This document shows, piece by piece, positions 9,612-20,783 of a stretch of DNA of 64,000 nucleotides. The translations under genes and the position numbers were made by a program. The stretch comes from Betaproteobacteria bacterium. GTDB taxonomy: Bacteria > Pseudomonadota > Gammaproteobacteria > Burkholderiales > Rhodocyclaceae. Location: NCBI GenBank assembly GCA_009779265.1, contig WREP01000003.1, positions 1-64,000 of the forward strand. The letters are read 5' to 3'. The notes beneath the pieces were generated by a model. That model saw nothing but the letters and a program-made list of their open reading frames with translations. It did not search any database and was not told the DNA's origin. How positions within the stretch are numbered: position 1 is the stretch's first letter; every line of letters starts with the position of its first letter.

Positions 9612-9666
9612 GGTGATTCCTTATTGCGTCATTTGAGGTGAGCAAGTCGCCAGATACGGTAGTGCC

Positions 9667-12399
9667 TCAAGCCTTCACAAACCTCAAAAAGTCGGCCAGC
9701 CGCCGCGACTCATTGGCTTCATCGTGAGGTACGAGCAGATACCGCCACGGTTTGCCGCCGACGCTCACCGTGAAGTCCGACGCGTGCTGGCACCACTGCA
9801 AGGCAGCAGCAGCTTTGGCCTGCACCTCTTGCGTGTTGATATCGCCGCGTGCTTTGGTTTCCACCATCAAGATCGTCGAGTCCGTTTCGGCGACGAAGTC
9901 CGGGATGTACTCCGGCTGCTCGGTGCCAAGCTTGTAGTAGATCTGGAACTGCCCCTTCGCAGGCTTGAACCACTTCAGGGCATCGCGCTCCAGGATGATG
10001 GCGAAGCGCCGCTCAGTGTCCGAATCGAACTTCTGTAGCGGGTACAGACAACGCGCGAAGCCCCCGAAGAGCATCTGCTTAATGCGACTGGTCTCGGTCA
10101 CGGTCTCCCGGAAGTGGTGGGCCGTCTGGCCTGCGGTGGCGGTGTAGTTGCACGGCTTGAGTTCAGTAAAGCCGCGACTGACCTGCACCTCGTACTCGGT
10201 CGCCTCTTCCCAGAAGTGTGCCATCATTTGCGCGTGGATTTCCCGTGCGATCAAGCGGCGGTCACGATCGAGGACGCTGATGGCCTCGTCCTCGGACAGA
10301 TAACCGCGCAGGTGCTGCACCATCTGGCCCGCGAGGTCGTAGAGCAGATCGGCGTGGGTGAAGTAGTCGATGTCGTCGAAGTCCACCAGCGCGTGGACGA
10401 TGTAGTCCTCCGGGCGCTGCTCCTTGATCCCGACCTCGGCGGCCAGGGTGAACTGCTCGTTGGTGCGCAGCATCTGCCCGACGATCTCGCGCTGGCCAGG
10501 CTGAAGATGGAGCTGGCTCACGTCCAGCTTGAAGGCGTGGAAGCCCGTCGTGACCTCGCCAGTCGGCACCACCGCGATGCGCGGGATGTCGATGGTCTGC
10601 TGCACCACGATCTCCGTTGTTTTCGCGACCACGGCGGACAAATCAAGAACGGGGGCTGATGCATCCACGCCCGCCAGCAATTCGCCTTGCAGCGGCTTCA
10701 ACCGCTCCGCCACCTCCGCAAGGATTTCCTTCTGCACTTCGGGTTTCAGCAACGCGCTGCTGGTGGGCACCAGATCGCGCTTGACCTCGTACTTGCCGAT
10801 GACGTCCATGACCACGCGCGCGGCCTTCTTCTCCGCCTCCGTGGTGAACACCGGTTTGGGCACGGGGACTTCCGCTCCACTGTCAGTGGCTGAAGCCCCT
10901 GTGACCACGACCGGTGCTTCCGTCAAACCGAGACGCGCCGCTGCCCCGGACTCGACCTGCACGCTGACCTTCTTGTCGTCGGCGCTCGGCGCATCGAGGA
11001 TGACCTGCTTCAGGCGAATCGGCGAGTCGCCGCGGTTGGCCTCGTCGATGATCTCCTGGAACTTATCGTGCGCGACGATGTTCAAGCGATCCACCGCCGC
11101 GACGCCCGTGCGCTTGCCGTAGGGCAGTCGCAGGCCACGCCCGATGGACTGTTCGATCAGCGTGCGGGCATTGGCGGCGCGCAACGGCACGATGGTGTAA
11201 AGGTTGGTCACGTCCCAACCTTCCTTGAGCATGTTGACGTGAATCACGATCTCGGTCGGCTCGTCCACACTCTCCACGGCCAGCAGGCGCGTGATCATCT
11301 CTTCTTCTTCCGCGCCGGTACGGCTGGAATCGACCTGAATTACCTTGCCCTGATAGCGGCCCTCGTAGAAGGCTTCCGACTCCAGAAGCGCCAGGAGTTG
11401 CCCTGCGTGCGTGGTATCGCGAGCAATGACGAGCATGAAAGGCTTGACCAGCTTGACGCTGTTCTCGCGAGCGTAGGTAAGCAGCTCGACTTTGGTCGTC
11501 TCGTGCAGGCGCACACCGTCTTCCAGCTTGGTCTTCTCGATCTCCTCGGGCGTATGCGCCTTGGCGTCGAAGTTGCGCTGGGTGACCACGGCAGGCTCCT
11601 TGACGAAGCCATCCTCCATCGCCCGCGCCAGTGGGTAGTCCATCACCACGTTCTTGAACGGCACCGGCCCCTTGCTGGATTCCACGAATGGCGTCGCCGT
11701 CACCTCCAGGCCAAACAGCGGCCTCAGCTCATTGATGGCACGCACACCCGCGCTGGCGCGGTAGCGATGCGATTCGTCCATCAGCAGCACGAGGTCAGGC
11801 AGGTTCGCAAGATGGTTGAAGTAGCTGTCGCCCAGCACTTCCTTCATCCGCTTGATGCGCGGCTCCTTGCCGCCGCGCACCTCGGAGTTGATTTTGGAGA
11901 TGTTGAAGATGTTGATGCGCACGTCGTGGGAGAAACCCTGTGGCTGATCATCCACCGCCGCGCCGGTCTGGTCGTAGTTGTCACCGGTGATGATCAGCGG
12001 CGGTTGCTGCGCGAACTCGGCAATCCCCTTGAACACGTATTTCAGCGTGTTGCGCGTGAAGTCCGTGATGAGTTTGTTGTAGATCGTCAGGTTGGGCGCG
12101 AGCACGAAGAAGTTGTTGATACCGTGCGCCAAGTGCAGATAGGTGATGAACGCACCCATCAGCCGCGTCTTGCCCACACCCGTGGCCAGCGCGAAGCACA
12201 GCGAGGGGAACTCGCGCTCAAAGTCCTCTAGCGTGGGGAACTTGGCCTTCAGCGTGGAAAGAACGGTGGCGATATCCCGTTCATGGCCCAAGAGGTCAGG
12301 CGAGGCTTCGAGCGCGCGAACCAGCCGCTTAAGAGATTCCTCCTGTGGCGGACGAAGAGACAGACGACCGGTGACGGCGTGCAGGACGCGGCTGTTCAT
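9667..12399 (-). CDS. res: type III restriction enzyme helicase/nuclease subunit
   Basis: This is a 910-residue protein. It has a helicase superfamily 2 ATPase core: Walker A FALATGVGKTRLMGAFI near residue 70, DESHRYRASAG (DEAH-like) near 208, and SIGRGLRLPYGKR (motif VI) near 418. The C-terminus has PDFVAETDSTILMVETKA, a PD-(D/E)xK nuclease signature near 845. In type III systems Res forms a complex with Mod, tracks or switches on DNA using ATP, and cuts near unmethylated sites. Its ATG shares one base with the mod stop (TAATG), which strongly supports translational coupling and the start. Length fits the family. All key motifs seem intact. Confidence 0.93.
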   Translation of the reverse strand: MNSRVLHAVTGRLSLRPPQEESLKRLVRALEASPDLLGHERDIATVLSTLKAKFPTLEDFEREFPSLCFALATGVGKTRLMGAFITYLHLAHGINNFFVLAPNLTIYNKLITDFTRNTLKYVFKGIAEFAQQPPLIITGDNYDQTGAAVDDQPQGFSHDVRINIFNISKINSEVRGGKEPRIKRMKEVLGDSYFNHLANLPDLVLLMDESHRYRASAGVRAINELRPLFGLEVTATPFVESSKGPVPFKNVVMDYPLARAMEDGFVKEPAVVTQRNFDAKAHTPEEIEKTKLEDGVRLHETTKVELLTYARENSVKLVKPFMLVIARDTTHAGQLLALLESEAFYEGRYQGKVIQVDSSRTGAEEEEMITRLLAVESVDEPTEIVIHVNMLKEGWDVTNLYTIVPLRAANARTLIEQSIGRGLRLPYGKRTGVAAVDRLNIVAHDKFQEIIDEANRGDSPIRLKQVILDAPSADDKKVSVQVESGAAARLGLTEAPVVVTGASATDSGAEVPVPKPVFTTEAEKKAARVVMDVIGKYEVKRDLVPTSSALLKPEVQKEILAEVAERLKPLQGELLAGVDASAPVLDLSAVVAKTTEIVVQQTIDIPRIAVVPTGEVTTGFHAFKLDVSQLHLQPGQREIVGQMLRTNEQFTLAAEVGIKEQRPEDYIVHALVDFDDIDYFTHADLLYDLAGQMVQHLRGYLSEDEAISVLDRDRRLIAREIHAQMMAHFWEEATEYEVQVSRGFTELKPCNYTATAGQTAHHFRETVTETSRIKQMLFGGFARCLYPLQKFDSDTERRFAIILERDALKWFKPAKGQFQIYYKLGTEQPEYIPDFVAETDSTILMVETKARGDINTQEVQAKAAAALQWCQHASDFTVSVGGKPWRYLLVPHDEANESRRLADFLRFVKA

Positions 12400-14132
12400 T
12401 ATTCGTTCTCCCCAAACAGACCGCCCTGATTCAAATTCGCAACGGGCACTTTCCTGCTCCTGGTTTTCTTGTTCGCTTCGGCGGCTGCCGAAGTCTCAAC
12501 GGGATCGGGCTTTGCCATCGGCAGGTTCGCCACGTTGAGGCTGTAGTCGTCGTGGCCCCATTCGCAGCGAGCCAGCACCATCTTCGGAATCTTCTTCAGT
12601 GTCAGGTTCGGCCAGCGTTCCGCCGCCTTGGCGGCGGTCACGCCGTGGAAGGCCGCGCAGCAGACCAGCAGGCTCCGGTCGGAGCCCACTTCGTCGGACA
12701 GCGCCTGCAACTGGTCGGCGGACAGGTTCTGCGTGGTGACGTAGATGAAATCGCGCTCGCTGGAGTGACCGTGCTGCCACCACCGCACCTCGGAGGGAGC
12801 GCAATTGAAGCCTTCCAGCTTGGCGAGCGCCTCCGCCAGCTGCGCAGCGTTGTAGGCAGGGTTGATGACGGGGTTGCCCCAACGGTCGTTGATGATCAGG
12901 CTGGGCGCGAGGTGGTAATAGCGGAATCCGCCGCCACCTTCCCAGCCGGCGCTTTCCGTGACACCGCCGCCATCCTTACCATCAATGACTTTCTGAAGGC
13001 GTGGAATGATGTGAGTGTGGCAGTGCTCACCTAGCTCAACCATGATCCATCGGCGGCCCATCTTGTGCGCGACAGCACCCGTTGTTCCAGAGCCGGCAAA
13101 TGAGTCGAGCACAATGTCACCGGGGTCGCTTGCTAGCGAGAGGACTTGCGAAATCAACTTCTCCGGCTTAGGGGTTGGGAAGTCCCCGATATCCAAGGAG
13201 CGCAATTCTCGAATGCCGTCTTGGTTGTGACCAAATTCTGCACCATCAGCCCACAGCGTTGTGGGCATGACTCCTTCCGCTGCTTCGCTAAGATACATCT
13301 TCAGTCGTGGGGCGTTCTCTCCACTTGGCCCCCAGTAAATGCGGCCCTCAGCATCTAGCTTCTTGAAGCCACTTGGATTGCGACTCCAGCAACGGTTCGG
13401 AGGAGGAAGGAGCACTTTTCCGCTCGGCGACTTCACCTCAAAGATGTTTTCGGAAACCCCGGTCTTTGCGTACTGCCTCCCGCGCGCTCCACCAACGAGA
13501 CTAATTGTCATGGTGACCGACTGCCAAGGCCCTCTTGGATCGTTGTCGGGATTGCTGTATCGCTCTGTCTGCTTTGCCGATCGACCAAATTGATTCATCC
13601 GCAGGCACGCTCGGTCTTTGGCATACACCAGAATATGTTCGTGCGCTGACGAGAAGAACTGTGCGTTGCTCCGCACCGCGTAGGACTTGTTCCAGACCAC
13701 GTTGGCGATAAAGTTGTCTCGGCCAAAGATTTCATCTGCGAGCACTTTGCAGTACTGGGCCTCGTTGTCGTCGAGCTGAATCCAGCAACTACCATCTTCC
13801 GTTAGCAGATTGCGTAGAAGGGCCAAACGCTCACGAATCAGACCCAGCCACATCGAGTGCTCTAGTCCATCCTCGTATTGAGCAAAAGCGGACCCGGTGT
13901 TGTAGGGCGGGTCGATGTAGATGCACCTAATCCGTCCAGTGAATTCATGCTCCAGCGCCTTCAGTGCAAGCAGGTTATCCCCAAAGATCAGTCGGTTGTC
14001 GAAGATGTCGCTATCCGTCACGCGATGCTCGGCGTGGTAAGACTTGCTCGGGTCCTCGAGCAGGATGCGTGGCTCCAGCTTGGGACGCTTTTCCTTCCCG
14101 ATCCAAGTAAGTTCTAGTTTTTGCTTGCTCAT
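12399..14132 (-). CDS. mod: type III DNA adenine methyltransferase subunit
   Basis: This is a SAM-dependent DNA methyltransferase of 577 residues from ATG 14132 (the ORF track uses a TTG two codons earlier). Motif [12 protein letters not shown] near residue 75 precedes the SAM-binding motif [18 protein letters not shown] near 340, the beta-class order typical of type III Mod proteins that make N6-methyladenine. The stretch between them (~110-320) is expected to hold target recognition. The C-terminal ~150 residues end in a basic tail with KKTRSRK. It protects host sites and supplies specificity for Res. It lies 11 bp after the GHKL ATPase gene and overlaps res by one base. Recognition site unknown. 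Confidence 0.93.
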   Translation of the reverse strand: MSKQKLELTWIGKEKRPKLEPRILLEDPSKSYHAEHRVTDSDIFDNRLIFGDNLLALKALEHEFTGRIRCIYIDPPYNTGSAFAQYEDGLEHSMWLGLIRERLALLRNLLTEDGSCWIQLDDNEAQYCKVLADEIFGRDNFIANVVWNKSYAVRSNAQFFSSAHEHILVYAKDRACLRMNQFGRSAKQTERYSNPDNDPRGPWQSVTMTISLVGGARGRQYAKTGVSENIFEVKSPSGKVLLPPPNRCWSRNPSGFKKLDAEGRIYWGPSGENAPRLKMYLSEAAEGVMPTTLWADGAEFGHNQDGIRELRSLDIGDFPTPKPEKLISQVLSLASDPGDIVLDSFAGSGTTGAVAHKMGRRWIMVELGEHCHTHIIPRLQKVIDGKDGGGVTESAGWEGGGGFRYYHLAPSLIINDRWGNPVINPAYNAAQLAEALAKLEGFNCAPSEVRWWQHGHSSERDFIYVTTQNLSADQLQALSDEVGSDRSLLVCCAAFHGVTAAKAAERWPNLTLKKIPKMVLARCEWGHDDYSLNVANLPMAKPDPVETSAAAEANKKTRSRKVPVANLNQGGLFGENE

Positions 14133-14143
14133 AGCCAAACACC

Positions 14144-16144
14144 TTAATTCTTATGCAAACCAAGCTTGTCAAAAAGGATGCGATTTCTGCGTGCGGCATC
14201 CTTGATCAGCTTGTCGTAGGAGAGGATTTCGATATACCCATTGCCCATCGCCAAAGGGGAGAAGTACCCCTCGTTGTCGGCAGTCCGGTGATAGCGTCCG
14301 AATACTTGCCGATGCAATGAGGGCGTTAGATCGGCAATGAGATAGCCGGTGTAACGCAGGTTGGCAGGATTGATCTGACGCCCATCGACGTCCGTAACGC
14401 CGCCCTCGGAAATTTCCCGGAATCGCTGGATAACTTGGTCCGCAGGGTCTTTGTTGTAGTCGTCCCGCCCCGGCCGTTTGAATTCAATGATGACAACGCC
14501 ACCTCCCGGCAGATTGTCCGGCTCGGCGACTCCGATTGGCGTGTCATAGAAAAGCGTGAAGATGTCCGGCTCTTTGCCAGATGTGTCTTCAAGCCCAGAG
14601 ACGCTCTTGAGCTTTTTGTCTGACGTAAGCAGCGTGTGATAGCACAGCCGCTCGTCAATCACCCAAAGATTCTGCTGCTCGAAGAAGATGTCTTTCGAAG
14701 TCATTCCCATGGGGAAGATCATCTTGTGCAAGACCCTTTCAAGCGGGTACTTGTCGTCCGTGCGCTTTTTCTTGAGGCTGTTGTTCACCAGATCAAGAAT
14801 CGTTCGGCGGTGGGCGACATAGGCAGCGAGCTGCGCCTTGCCGATTTCGTTGGCTTTCTCGGCGATTTCCTTGAATCTTTCTTGGTATTGTTCAAAGGTT
14901 TCTGTCTCGAACAGCGCGGCGACGTGCTTGGCCTCCTTGCGAACATCGTCCTCGACGGCTCGCTTCATGTGCAAAAGAGCTTCATCCAGCTTGTCTTCAG
15001 ACAGGCCCGGCTGAATCTTTTGCTCGATCATTTCTTTGTAGCGAGGATGTGTGAGCGCTCTGTACTCGGGGGCTTGTTCCACGAACTTCTCGATCTGGGC
15101 ACGCTTTTCTTCGTTCGTTGACTCCAAGTCATCCATGAGCAACGGCCGTAACGCGCCTGCAACACCCTGGTTCAGGGCCCGTCGTGAGACAAGAGTCCTC
15201 TCAAGCTCGGGCTCCTCATCGCTTTGGAAAGCGATGCGCGTGCGTTCTTGGTTGGCATGGTCATCCAGGTACTCCCCGGTAACCAGCACGATCAGGGTGT
15301 ACGGCGCCTGCTCTTCGTCAATTAGCTTCTCAGGCAGTTCCGGAAGCAGATCTCGCAGCTTGCTCGTGGTGACTTCGCGGCCGTTCGCGCACAAGTTGAG
15401 CTCATGGCGCGAGCGTCCGTCACGGTGACGATACGCCTGCAAGGCAAATGTATGCCCCGAGACCTCAAAGAACTGCTCCTGGATGTGCGCCAACACTGTT
15501 GACCGAAACAGTGTGTGCAAATCAATCGGAGCATGCCCCGGAGACTCCAGAGTCATCGGCGGGCAGGAACGAGCCGCAAAACGAATCAGGAAGTGCGCGA
15601 TGATCCGTTCAGCGATGGTTTCGGGCAGGGTGGGCCATCCAGCCCGAAACTTGTCATCCATGCCTCGCAAAGAGGTGTGCGTGCCACATACCTCTTTGAC
15701 TTCAGACGTGGAGTCGGCACCTTTCAGTTCATCCTGGATGCTGAAGTCGAACTCGCGCAGCAAAGCCTTGCCGTCGCGCTTGAAGACACTGCGGATATGT
15801 ACGGATGAGAACACCTTCAGGAAAGTGAAGCGCCCGACACCTCGGCCGCCGACCTTGACCTTTGAAAGCGTGTGCGCTTCTTGAAACGAAGCCAGGTTCT
15901 TGTCATTGAAGCCAACGCCATCATCAATGACATCGAAGCCCTCCACGACCAGAGTCCCATCCCCAGCTTGATGGGCAAGATCATTGGAGGCCACCAGCCG
16001 AATGCGAATCGCATGGTTGCTGAAGCCGTCTTGATGCTCTTCGATTGCATCGACGGCATTTGAAATGGCCTCGTAAAGAGGCATCATTGCCTTGGCTTGA
16101 GAAAGCTCCAGCCGATCCACCAGACCTTTGATGTTCGCTTGCAT
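14144..16144 (-). CDS. GHKL/HSP90-like ATPase with nuclease-like C-terminus
   Basis: This 666-residue protein has the Bergerat ATP-binding fold: N box [14 protein letters not shown] near residue 25, DDGVGFND (G1 box) near 72, and [14 protein letters not shown] (G2 box) near 98. A long middle and coiled helical region (~340-480) follows. Near residue 555 there is [17 protein letters not shown], an E-x-K element like that of PD-(D/E)xK nucleases, although an upstream acidic residue cannot be assigned by eye. HSP90-like ATPases linked to nucleases occur in several defence loci. The ATG overlaps the AIPR stop by one base (TAATG), so it is translated as part of the operon. Its role, perhaps sensing or an ATP-gated effector, is inferred. 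Confidence 0.75.
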   Translation of the reverse strand: MQANIKGLVDRLELSQAKAMMPLYEAISNAVDAIEEHQDGFSNHAIRIRLVASNDLAHQAGDGTLVVEGFDVIDDGVGFNDKNLASFQEAHTLSKVKVGGRGVGRFTFLKVFSSVHIRSVFKRDGKALLREFDFSIQDELKGADSTSEVKEVCGTHTSLRGMDDKFRAGWPTLPETIAERIIAHFLIRFAARSCPPMTLESPGHAPIDLHTLFRSTVLAHIQEQFFEVSGHTFALQAYRHRDGRSRHELNLCANGREVTTSKLRDLLPELPEKLIDEEQAPYTLIVLVTGEYLDDHANQERTRIAFQSDEEPELERTLVSRRALNQGVAGALRPLLMDDLESTNEEKRAQIEKFVEQAPEYRALTHPRYKEMIEQKIQPGLSEDKLDEALLHMKRAVEDDVRKEAKHVAALFETETFEQYQERFKEIAEKANEIGKAQLAAYVAHRRTILDLVNNSLKKKRTDDKYPLERVLHKMIFPMGMTSKDIFFEQQNLWVIDERLCYHTLLTSDKKLKSVSGLEDTSGKEPDIFTLFYDTPIGVAEPDNLPGGGVVIIEFKRPGRDDYNKDPADQVIQRFREISEGGVTDVDGRQINPANLRYTGYLIADLTPSLHRQVFGRYHRTADNEGYFSPLAMGNGYIEILSYDKLIKDAARRNRILFDKLGLHKN

Positions 16145-17910
16145 TATTGATTGCCTCCCTGGCCCTGCTGTGCCAATGCCGCCATCAAACGGCCCTTCAC
16201 GGTTCGACAGTCCGTTTTGTTCTCGAAAACGCTACGAGCCTGCTTGTTCCACTGCACACCCTGGGCAGAACTCACAAGACGCTCGCAAACAAGATCGACC
16301 TCGCGCGAAATCGCTGTCAGTTCATCCTGGGTCAACGCCAGCGTCGGCCCGTTCTGCAACTGAAGGCGGATGAAGATGACGTGTAGAACCAACCAGGCGC
16401 CGTGAGTGAGAATCTCCCGAGCGGGGAGTGTCCCCGCTGGCAAGCCTGCGGGATCACCCTCGGCGGTGGCACGGGCGCGGACTTTCTCTACGACCACTCG
16501 GCCGATTTGGGCTATCCGCCACATTTGCCTTGCCGTGAGCGAGTCGGCGAAGAGCCGTTCGTAGGATTGGCGTAGGGGGTCGGTGGCTGATACCAACCCC
16601 TCGCGCCCAAACAGCTTCCTTTTGTCGGCTTTGGCCGCGGTCACGTAGTCCTGCCAGTCGTTCGTGGTTACGGTGCAAGCCAGGAACGGCGCGAGTTCAC
16701 GTGCGCTGAAGCAGGTTGGCGATAGCGGCGGATCGTCCTCCCCCTGCTTGACCAGATAGGTGACGCCGGCCATCTGCAAGGTCTGCTGCCACATGGTCTG
16801 ACGCTCATCGAGCGCGGCGAAATCTTCCAGTTCAACGGCATTCTGGCGGTTGCGCGATTGGGTGACTCGATCGCCAAAACCATCAGGCGCGTTCTCAAGA
16901 CAAACGAAAGTCGCCATGACTACGATGGGATGAGCATCGTAGTGGGCCAGTGGCTCGCGGGCGATCGCCCCCACCGTCTGTGCGCCGTTGATGATGGACA
17001 ACCCGCGAATGCGAAACGTCCCAGTCTGACGATGCGGGTCGCGGGGGTGCTGTTCCGTTATGGAATCGCAGAGGAAGGTGACGCCGTTATTGAAGTAGAA
17101 GAAGTGCTGTGCTTCTTGTCGGAGCGTCTCGGTCAGCCCTGCATTGACGGTGGTCGTGCCCTTGAACCGGCGAATGTTCCGATCAACCAGATGTTCTTCG
17201 TGTGCCGCCCAAAGCTCGGCGAGCCGTTTGCCGTCCATGCGCCCGTAGAACGCCCGGTAGGGTTCCTGCGTGTGGCCGAAGTCCTTCAATTCGACTTCGG
17301 CTTCTATGGGCTGGGCCGAAACCCCGTCCAGATGTAGGTCGTGCAGGGTTGTGAGCCCATAAGCATGGCACCGAAGAAAGCCCGGATTCGCGCCATTGAA
17401 CGCGCGCTCCAAGTCGGCAAAGATGTCGCGCCGATCATCGGACACCGCCGTGCCGGAATAGGCCAGCACGACTTTGATCCTGCAGACACCGCTGTTCAAG
17501 GCATTGGTGATTGCCGCTTGGCGGTTTTGCAGGGCGTTATTGAAGCGATTCCAGCGTCCTTGCAGAAGGTCGGTTACGCCATCCCGAAATTTGGATACAT
17601 CACCGAGTTCGGGCTCGCCGGTGCCCGACTCCTTGTACTTGGACTGGACCAGCCAGATCGTTTGATCCGTTGAAACGAACACCGAATCGATACCATGATC
17701 CTGGCCACCATCGATGCTGGCGGCCACGGCCTCATCCAGATTGGCGCCAGCGTCTTCGTGCAGGACGAACGCCGCGATTGCCTTGGACAGGTAGTTGCTA
17801 CGCCGAGACTCTGGAGTGTTTCCCGTCCCGGTGATTCGGTGCGCGTAGTCCGCATCAAGTTTTTGGCACAGCAGATCGAGTTCAAGGGGGCGAGCGATAA
17901 CTGTTGCCAT
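16144..17910 (-). CDS. AIPR-family protein (abortive infection-type), N-terminal nuclease-like
   Basis: The N-terminal third has DGGQDHGIDSVFVSTDQT followed by WLVQSKYKES, fitting the D...QSK core of PD-(D/E)xK-like enzymes. Residues ~260-330 carry FYFNNGVTFLCDSI and IRGLSIINGAQTVGAIA, the AIPR domain signature. AIPR proteins are associated with phage resistance. The ORF track starts at 17925, but ATG 17910 (MATVIARPLELD, 588 residues) is preferred because it overlaps the helicase stop as TGATG, the same one-base pattern seen at other junctions of this operon. It ends in a one-base overlap with the GHKL gene. Biochemical role unknown. Confidence 0.8.
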   Translation of the reverse strand: MATVIARPLELDLLCQKLDADYAHRITGTGNTPESRRSNYLSKAIAAFVLHEDAGANLDEAVAASIDGGQDHGIDSVFVSTDQTIWLVQSKYKESGTGEPELGDVSKFRDGVTDLLQGRWNRFNNALQNRQAAITNALNSGVCRIKVVLAYSGTAVSDDRRDIFADLERAFNGANPGFLRCHAYGLTTLHDLHLDGVSAQPIEAEVELKDFGHTQEPYRAFYGRMDGKRLAELWAAHEEHLVDRNIRRFKGTTTVNAGLTETLRQEAQHFFYFNNGVTFLCDSITEQHPRDPHRQTGTFRIRGLSIINGAQTVGAIAREPLAHYDAHPIVVMATFVCLENAPDGFGDRVTQSRNRQNAVELEDFAALDERQTMWQQTLQMAGVTYLVKQGEDDPPLSPTCFSARELAPFLACTVTTNDWQDYVTAAKADKRKLFGREGLVSATDPLRQSYERLFADSLTARQMWRIAQIGRVVVEKVRARATAEGDPAGLPAGTLPAREILTHGAWLVLHVIFIRLQLQNGPTLALTQDELTAISREVDLVCERLVSSAQGVQWNKQARSVFENKTDCRTVKGRLMAALAQQGQGGNQ

Positions 17911-20783
17911 CAGACCAGCTCCCACTCGATAGTGAAAAGCGTGCGCTCCTCGACCTGCTGTTGAAGTTGCATTTCAAGCTGGCTGATCAAGTCATTACGC
18001 TGCGCTTCGACTTCGTCCTGTCGGGCAAACAGTTCGCGCCGCAACTTGCTGCGCTTGCTTTCCAGTTCACGCTGTTTCTTCTGCCATGACAGCTTTTCGT
18101 CCAGCGTCGGCGAGGTCGCGGCTGTGCGGCGCACTTCTTTGATCTCGCGGTCGATCTCCTTGATCTCCTGTTCCAGACCGAGCTTCAGATCGTCCGCCCA
18201 GGCGTCGAGCTTCTGGACTTCCTGCTCGAAGTAACCGAGGTTGCGCTCGTTGACGTCTCGCAGGAGTGCGGTCTTGCGGGCTTCCGCATCGGCCAGCAAG
18301 GTGGCATCGGGGGCATTGAACAGGCTTGCTGCGTGTGTGGTCGCGGGTAGGCGCAGCAGTTTTTCCGGGTCTTCTTCTGCCAGCACGACGCCGTCGGTAG
18401 TACCCGCGGCAACCAGCAGATGTTGCTCCTGGTTGCCGAGTGTCTCGACAGTGACCAGCTTTACTGTGAGCCATCCGGCCTTGCCGCGGTAGGCTTCAAG
18501 CGTGCTGATCTTTGAGCCGTAGGCGTTGTAATCGAAGGCGAGACGAGCCACGTCGAGTACACGAGCCTTGGCTTGCTCGATGCCCCACCGCGCCAGCGGA
18601 TGATTGATGCGGTACAGGTGCGCGTCGCCAGAGCGGCGGGGCAACTCGTAGCGCCCCAATTCGATGTCCGCGAGGTCGCTGCGCTCGATTCCAGTCGGCA
18701 TGTAGTGGAGATGGAAGCCATCGTGATCAAACACTGCGCAATGGAGCAGCTCGGCACGAGTCAAATCCATCAGCATGTGCTCGAATCGGTTACGCGCGTT
18801 GCGGCTGTCGTCGGCCCGCACGCGCAGCTTCTCCTGCACCTCCTCATCAAAGTTCTCAAGCAATGCCTGACGGGTCTTGACCATCGCCTCGTTGATCTCC
18901 CCTGAGAGATCGAGTCGGAGTTGCTCGAAACTGGACTTGATTTCTTCAGGCTCTCGGCAGTTCTGGTAGATCTCAGCGATACGCCGCTCGAAATCGACGC
19001 CTGAACCGATGGCACCCAGCACTTCGTCGCTGGCCCCAAAAACGCCCTCGAAAAGCTGGAACTTCTGCGCCAGCAATTCGTAGACGCGCTTGTCCGCCTC
19101 ATTGCTGAGATCGACGAAGTTCACTACCACTACGTCGTGCTTCTGTCCGTAGCGGTGACAGCGACCAATGCGTTGCTCGATACGCTGCGGATTCCAGGGC
19201 AGGTCGTAGTTGATCACGAGCGAGCAGAACTGAAGGTTGATGCCTTCGGCTCCGGCTTCGGTGGCAATCATGACCTTGCCGCGCTCCTTGAAGTGCTCGA
19301 CCAGTGCCGCACGGGTGTCGGCGGTCTTGGAGCCGGTGATGCGGTCAGTGCCTTCGTGGCGTTTGAGCCAGTCCTTGTAGATTGCCTGCGCACGCTGGTC
19401 GCTATTGGTGCCGTTGAAGAGCACGATGCCGTCGCCGTATGGCGTGTCAGCCAGCAAATTGAGGAGGTATTCCTGCGTACGCTTGGACTCGGTGAAGATG
19501 ATGGCCTTCCGGGCCGCGCCCAACCGGTCCAGTTCGGCGAAGGCACGATCCAGCGCGGTGAGCAGCGCCTTGCCCTTGGCGTTGTCGCGGATGCTGGTGG
19601 CCAGCGCCTTGAAGTGGCGAAGCTCTTCGATTTCCTGCGCGATGGCATTCCGCTCTGAGCGGTTCGGTGCCGCAGAAGCTGATTCTTGGTCGCTCCACTC
19701 ATCAGCGGTTTCGTCCAGCGATTCGTAATCCTCATCGAGTTCTTCAGCCAGATCGGGAACTTCGGTGGTTTCGTCGAGCACCCCCTGGAGGCGCTTGGCC
19801 ATCGTCTCCAACGCACCCGCGATCGCGTGCGTGCTGGACGCGAGCAGCTTCCATAGCACCAGTGAAATCAGCTGGCGCTGTCCCTCGGGCATGGCCTTCA
19901 GGTTGGGGCGACGCAAGTAATCAGCGACAAGTCTGGACAGTTCTTGCTCTTCGCTTGAGGGTGTGAACTCTTGGATGATGGCCTTGCGCGCCGTATACGA
20001 CACATAAGGCTGAACCTGTTTGCGCAGAGTGCGCTTGCAGATGGGAGCCAGTCGGTCACGCAGGCCGTTGAAGGCCTGTTCCCGGCCAGTAAATTGCGAG
20101 CGAAAGCTGTCTAGGTCTCCGAACACGCGGTCATCGATGAAGCTGACCAGCCCATAGAGTTCGAGCAATGAGTTCTGCAATGGCGTTGCGGTCAGAAGCA
20201 CCTTGGAGTGAACGTGCGACAACGCCTCCTTGAGAGTCCTGGCAATGACGTTGCTGGTCTTGTAGACGTTGCGCAGGCGATGTGCTTCGTCGAGGACGAC
20301 CAAGTCCCAGTCGATGCTCTTGACATCGTCAGCCTTGGACTTGGCGAACTGGTAGGAACAGATGACCGGGCCAGAGGTAAAGAGGAACGGGTTCTGTCGA
20401 TCCTGCTTGCGGATTGCGTTGTAGCTTTTGGCTTCGAGAATCAGCCCTTGCAGGCCGAACTTGTCCTGCAACTCCTGGTGCCACTGCTTGCGCAGGTTGG
20501 CCGGGACGATGATGAGAATCTTGCGCCGCCGCTCCGCCCAGCGTTGCGAAATCACCAAGCCCGCTTCAATGGTCTTGCCGAGGCCCACTTCGTCAGCAAG
20601 AAGCACACCGTGCGAAAGGGGATTGCGGCATGCGAAGAGGGCCGCATCGACCTGATGCGGATTAAGATCAACCTGCGAGTCGACCAGTGTTGAGGCCAGC
20701 GATTCCACGGAGTCGCCTGCCGCGCGGCGTGTCAGAAGCCATGCGTAATACTGGCTTTGATATTGCGTAAGGGGCTGTTGCAT
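17910..20783 (-). CDS. SNF2-family helicase/translocase
   Basis: This is a superfamily 2 DNA translocase of 957 residues from ATG 20783 (MQQPLTQYQSQYY). The earlier ORF-track start would read through the end of fic and is rejected; ATG 20783 overlaps the fic stop as TGATG. Motifs: LADEVGLGKTIEAGLVI (Walker A) near residue 65, LDEAHRLRNVYKTSN near 165, LLTATPLQNSLLELYGL near 195, EAGAEGINLQFCSLVINYD and QRIGRCHRYGQ (motifs V and VI) near 510-540. The last ~150 residues are charged and coiled-coil-like. It resembles the RapA/DrmD type of SNF2 proteins found with DNA-modification defence systems. It probably moves on duplex DNA and remodels or delivers partner nucleases. Confidence 0.88.
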   Translation of the reverse strand: MQQPLTQYQSQYYAWLLTRRAAGDSVESLASTLVDSQVDLNPHQVDAALFACRNPLSHGVLLADEVGLGKTIEAGLVISQRWAERRRKILIIVPANLRKQWHQELQDKFGLQGLILEAKSYNAIRKQDRQNPFLFTSGPVICSYQFAKSKADDVKSIDWDLVVLDEAHRLRNVYKTSNVIARTLKEALSHVHSKVLLTATPLQNSLLELYGLVSFIDDRVFGDLDSFRSQFTGREQAFNGLRDRLAPICKRTLRKQVQPYVSYTARKAIIQEFTPSSEEQELSRLVADYLRRPNLKAMPEGQRQLISLVLWKLLASSTHAIAGALETMAKRLQGVLDETTEVPDLAEELDEDYESLDETADEWSDQESASAAPNRSERNAIAQEIEELRHFKALATSIRDNAKGKALLTALDRAFAELDRLGAARKAIIFTESKRTQEYLLNLLADTPYGDGIVLFNGTNSDQRAQAIYKDWLKRHEGTDRITGSKTADTRAALVEHFKERGKVMIATEAGAEGINLQFCSLVINYDLPWNPQRIEQRIGRCHRYGQKHDVVVVNFVDLSNEADKRVYELLAQKFQLFEGVFGASDEVLGAIGSGVDFERRIAEIYQNCREPEEIKSSFEQLRLDLSGEINEAMVKTRQALLENFDEEVQEKLRVRADDSRNARNRFEHMLMDLTRAELLHCAVFDHDGFHLHYMPTGIERSDLADIELGRYELPRRSGDAHLYRINHPLARWGIEQAKARVLDVARLAFDYNAYGSKISTLEAYRGKAGWLTVKLVTVETLGNQEQHLLVAAGTTDGVVLAEEDPEKLLRLPATTHAASLFNAPDATLLADAEARKTALLRDVNERNLGYFEQEVQKLDAWADDLKLGLEQEIKEIDREIKEVRRTAATSPTLDEKLSWQKKQRELESKRSKLRRELFARQDEVEAQRNDLISQLEMQLQQQVEERTLFTIEWELV

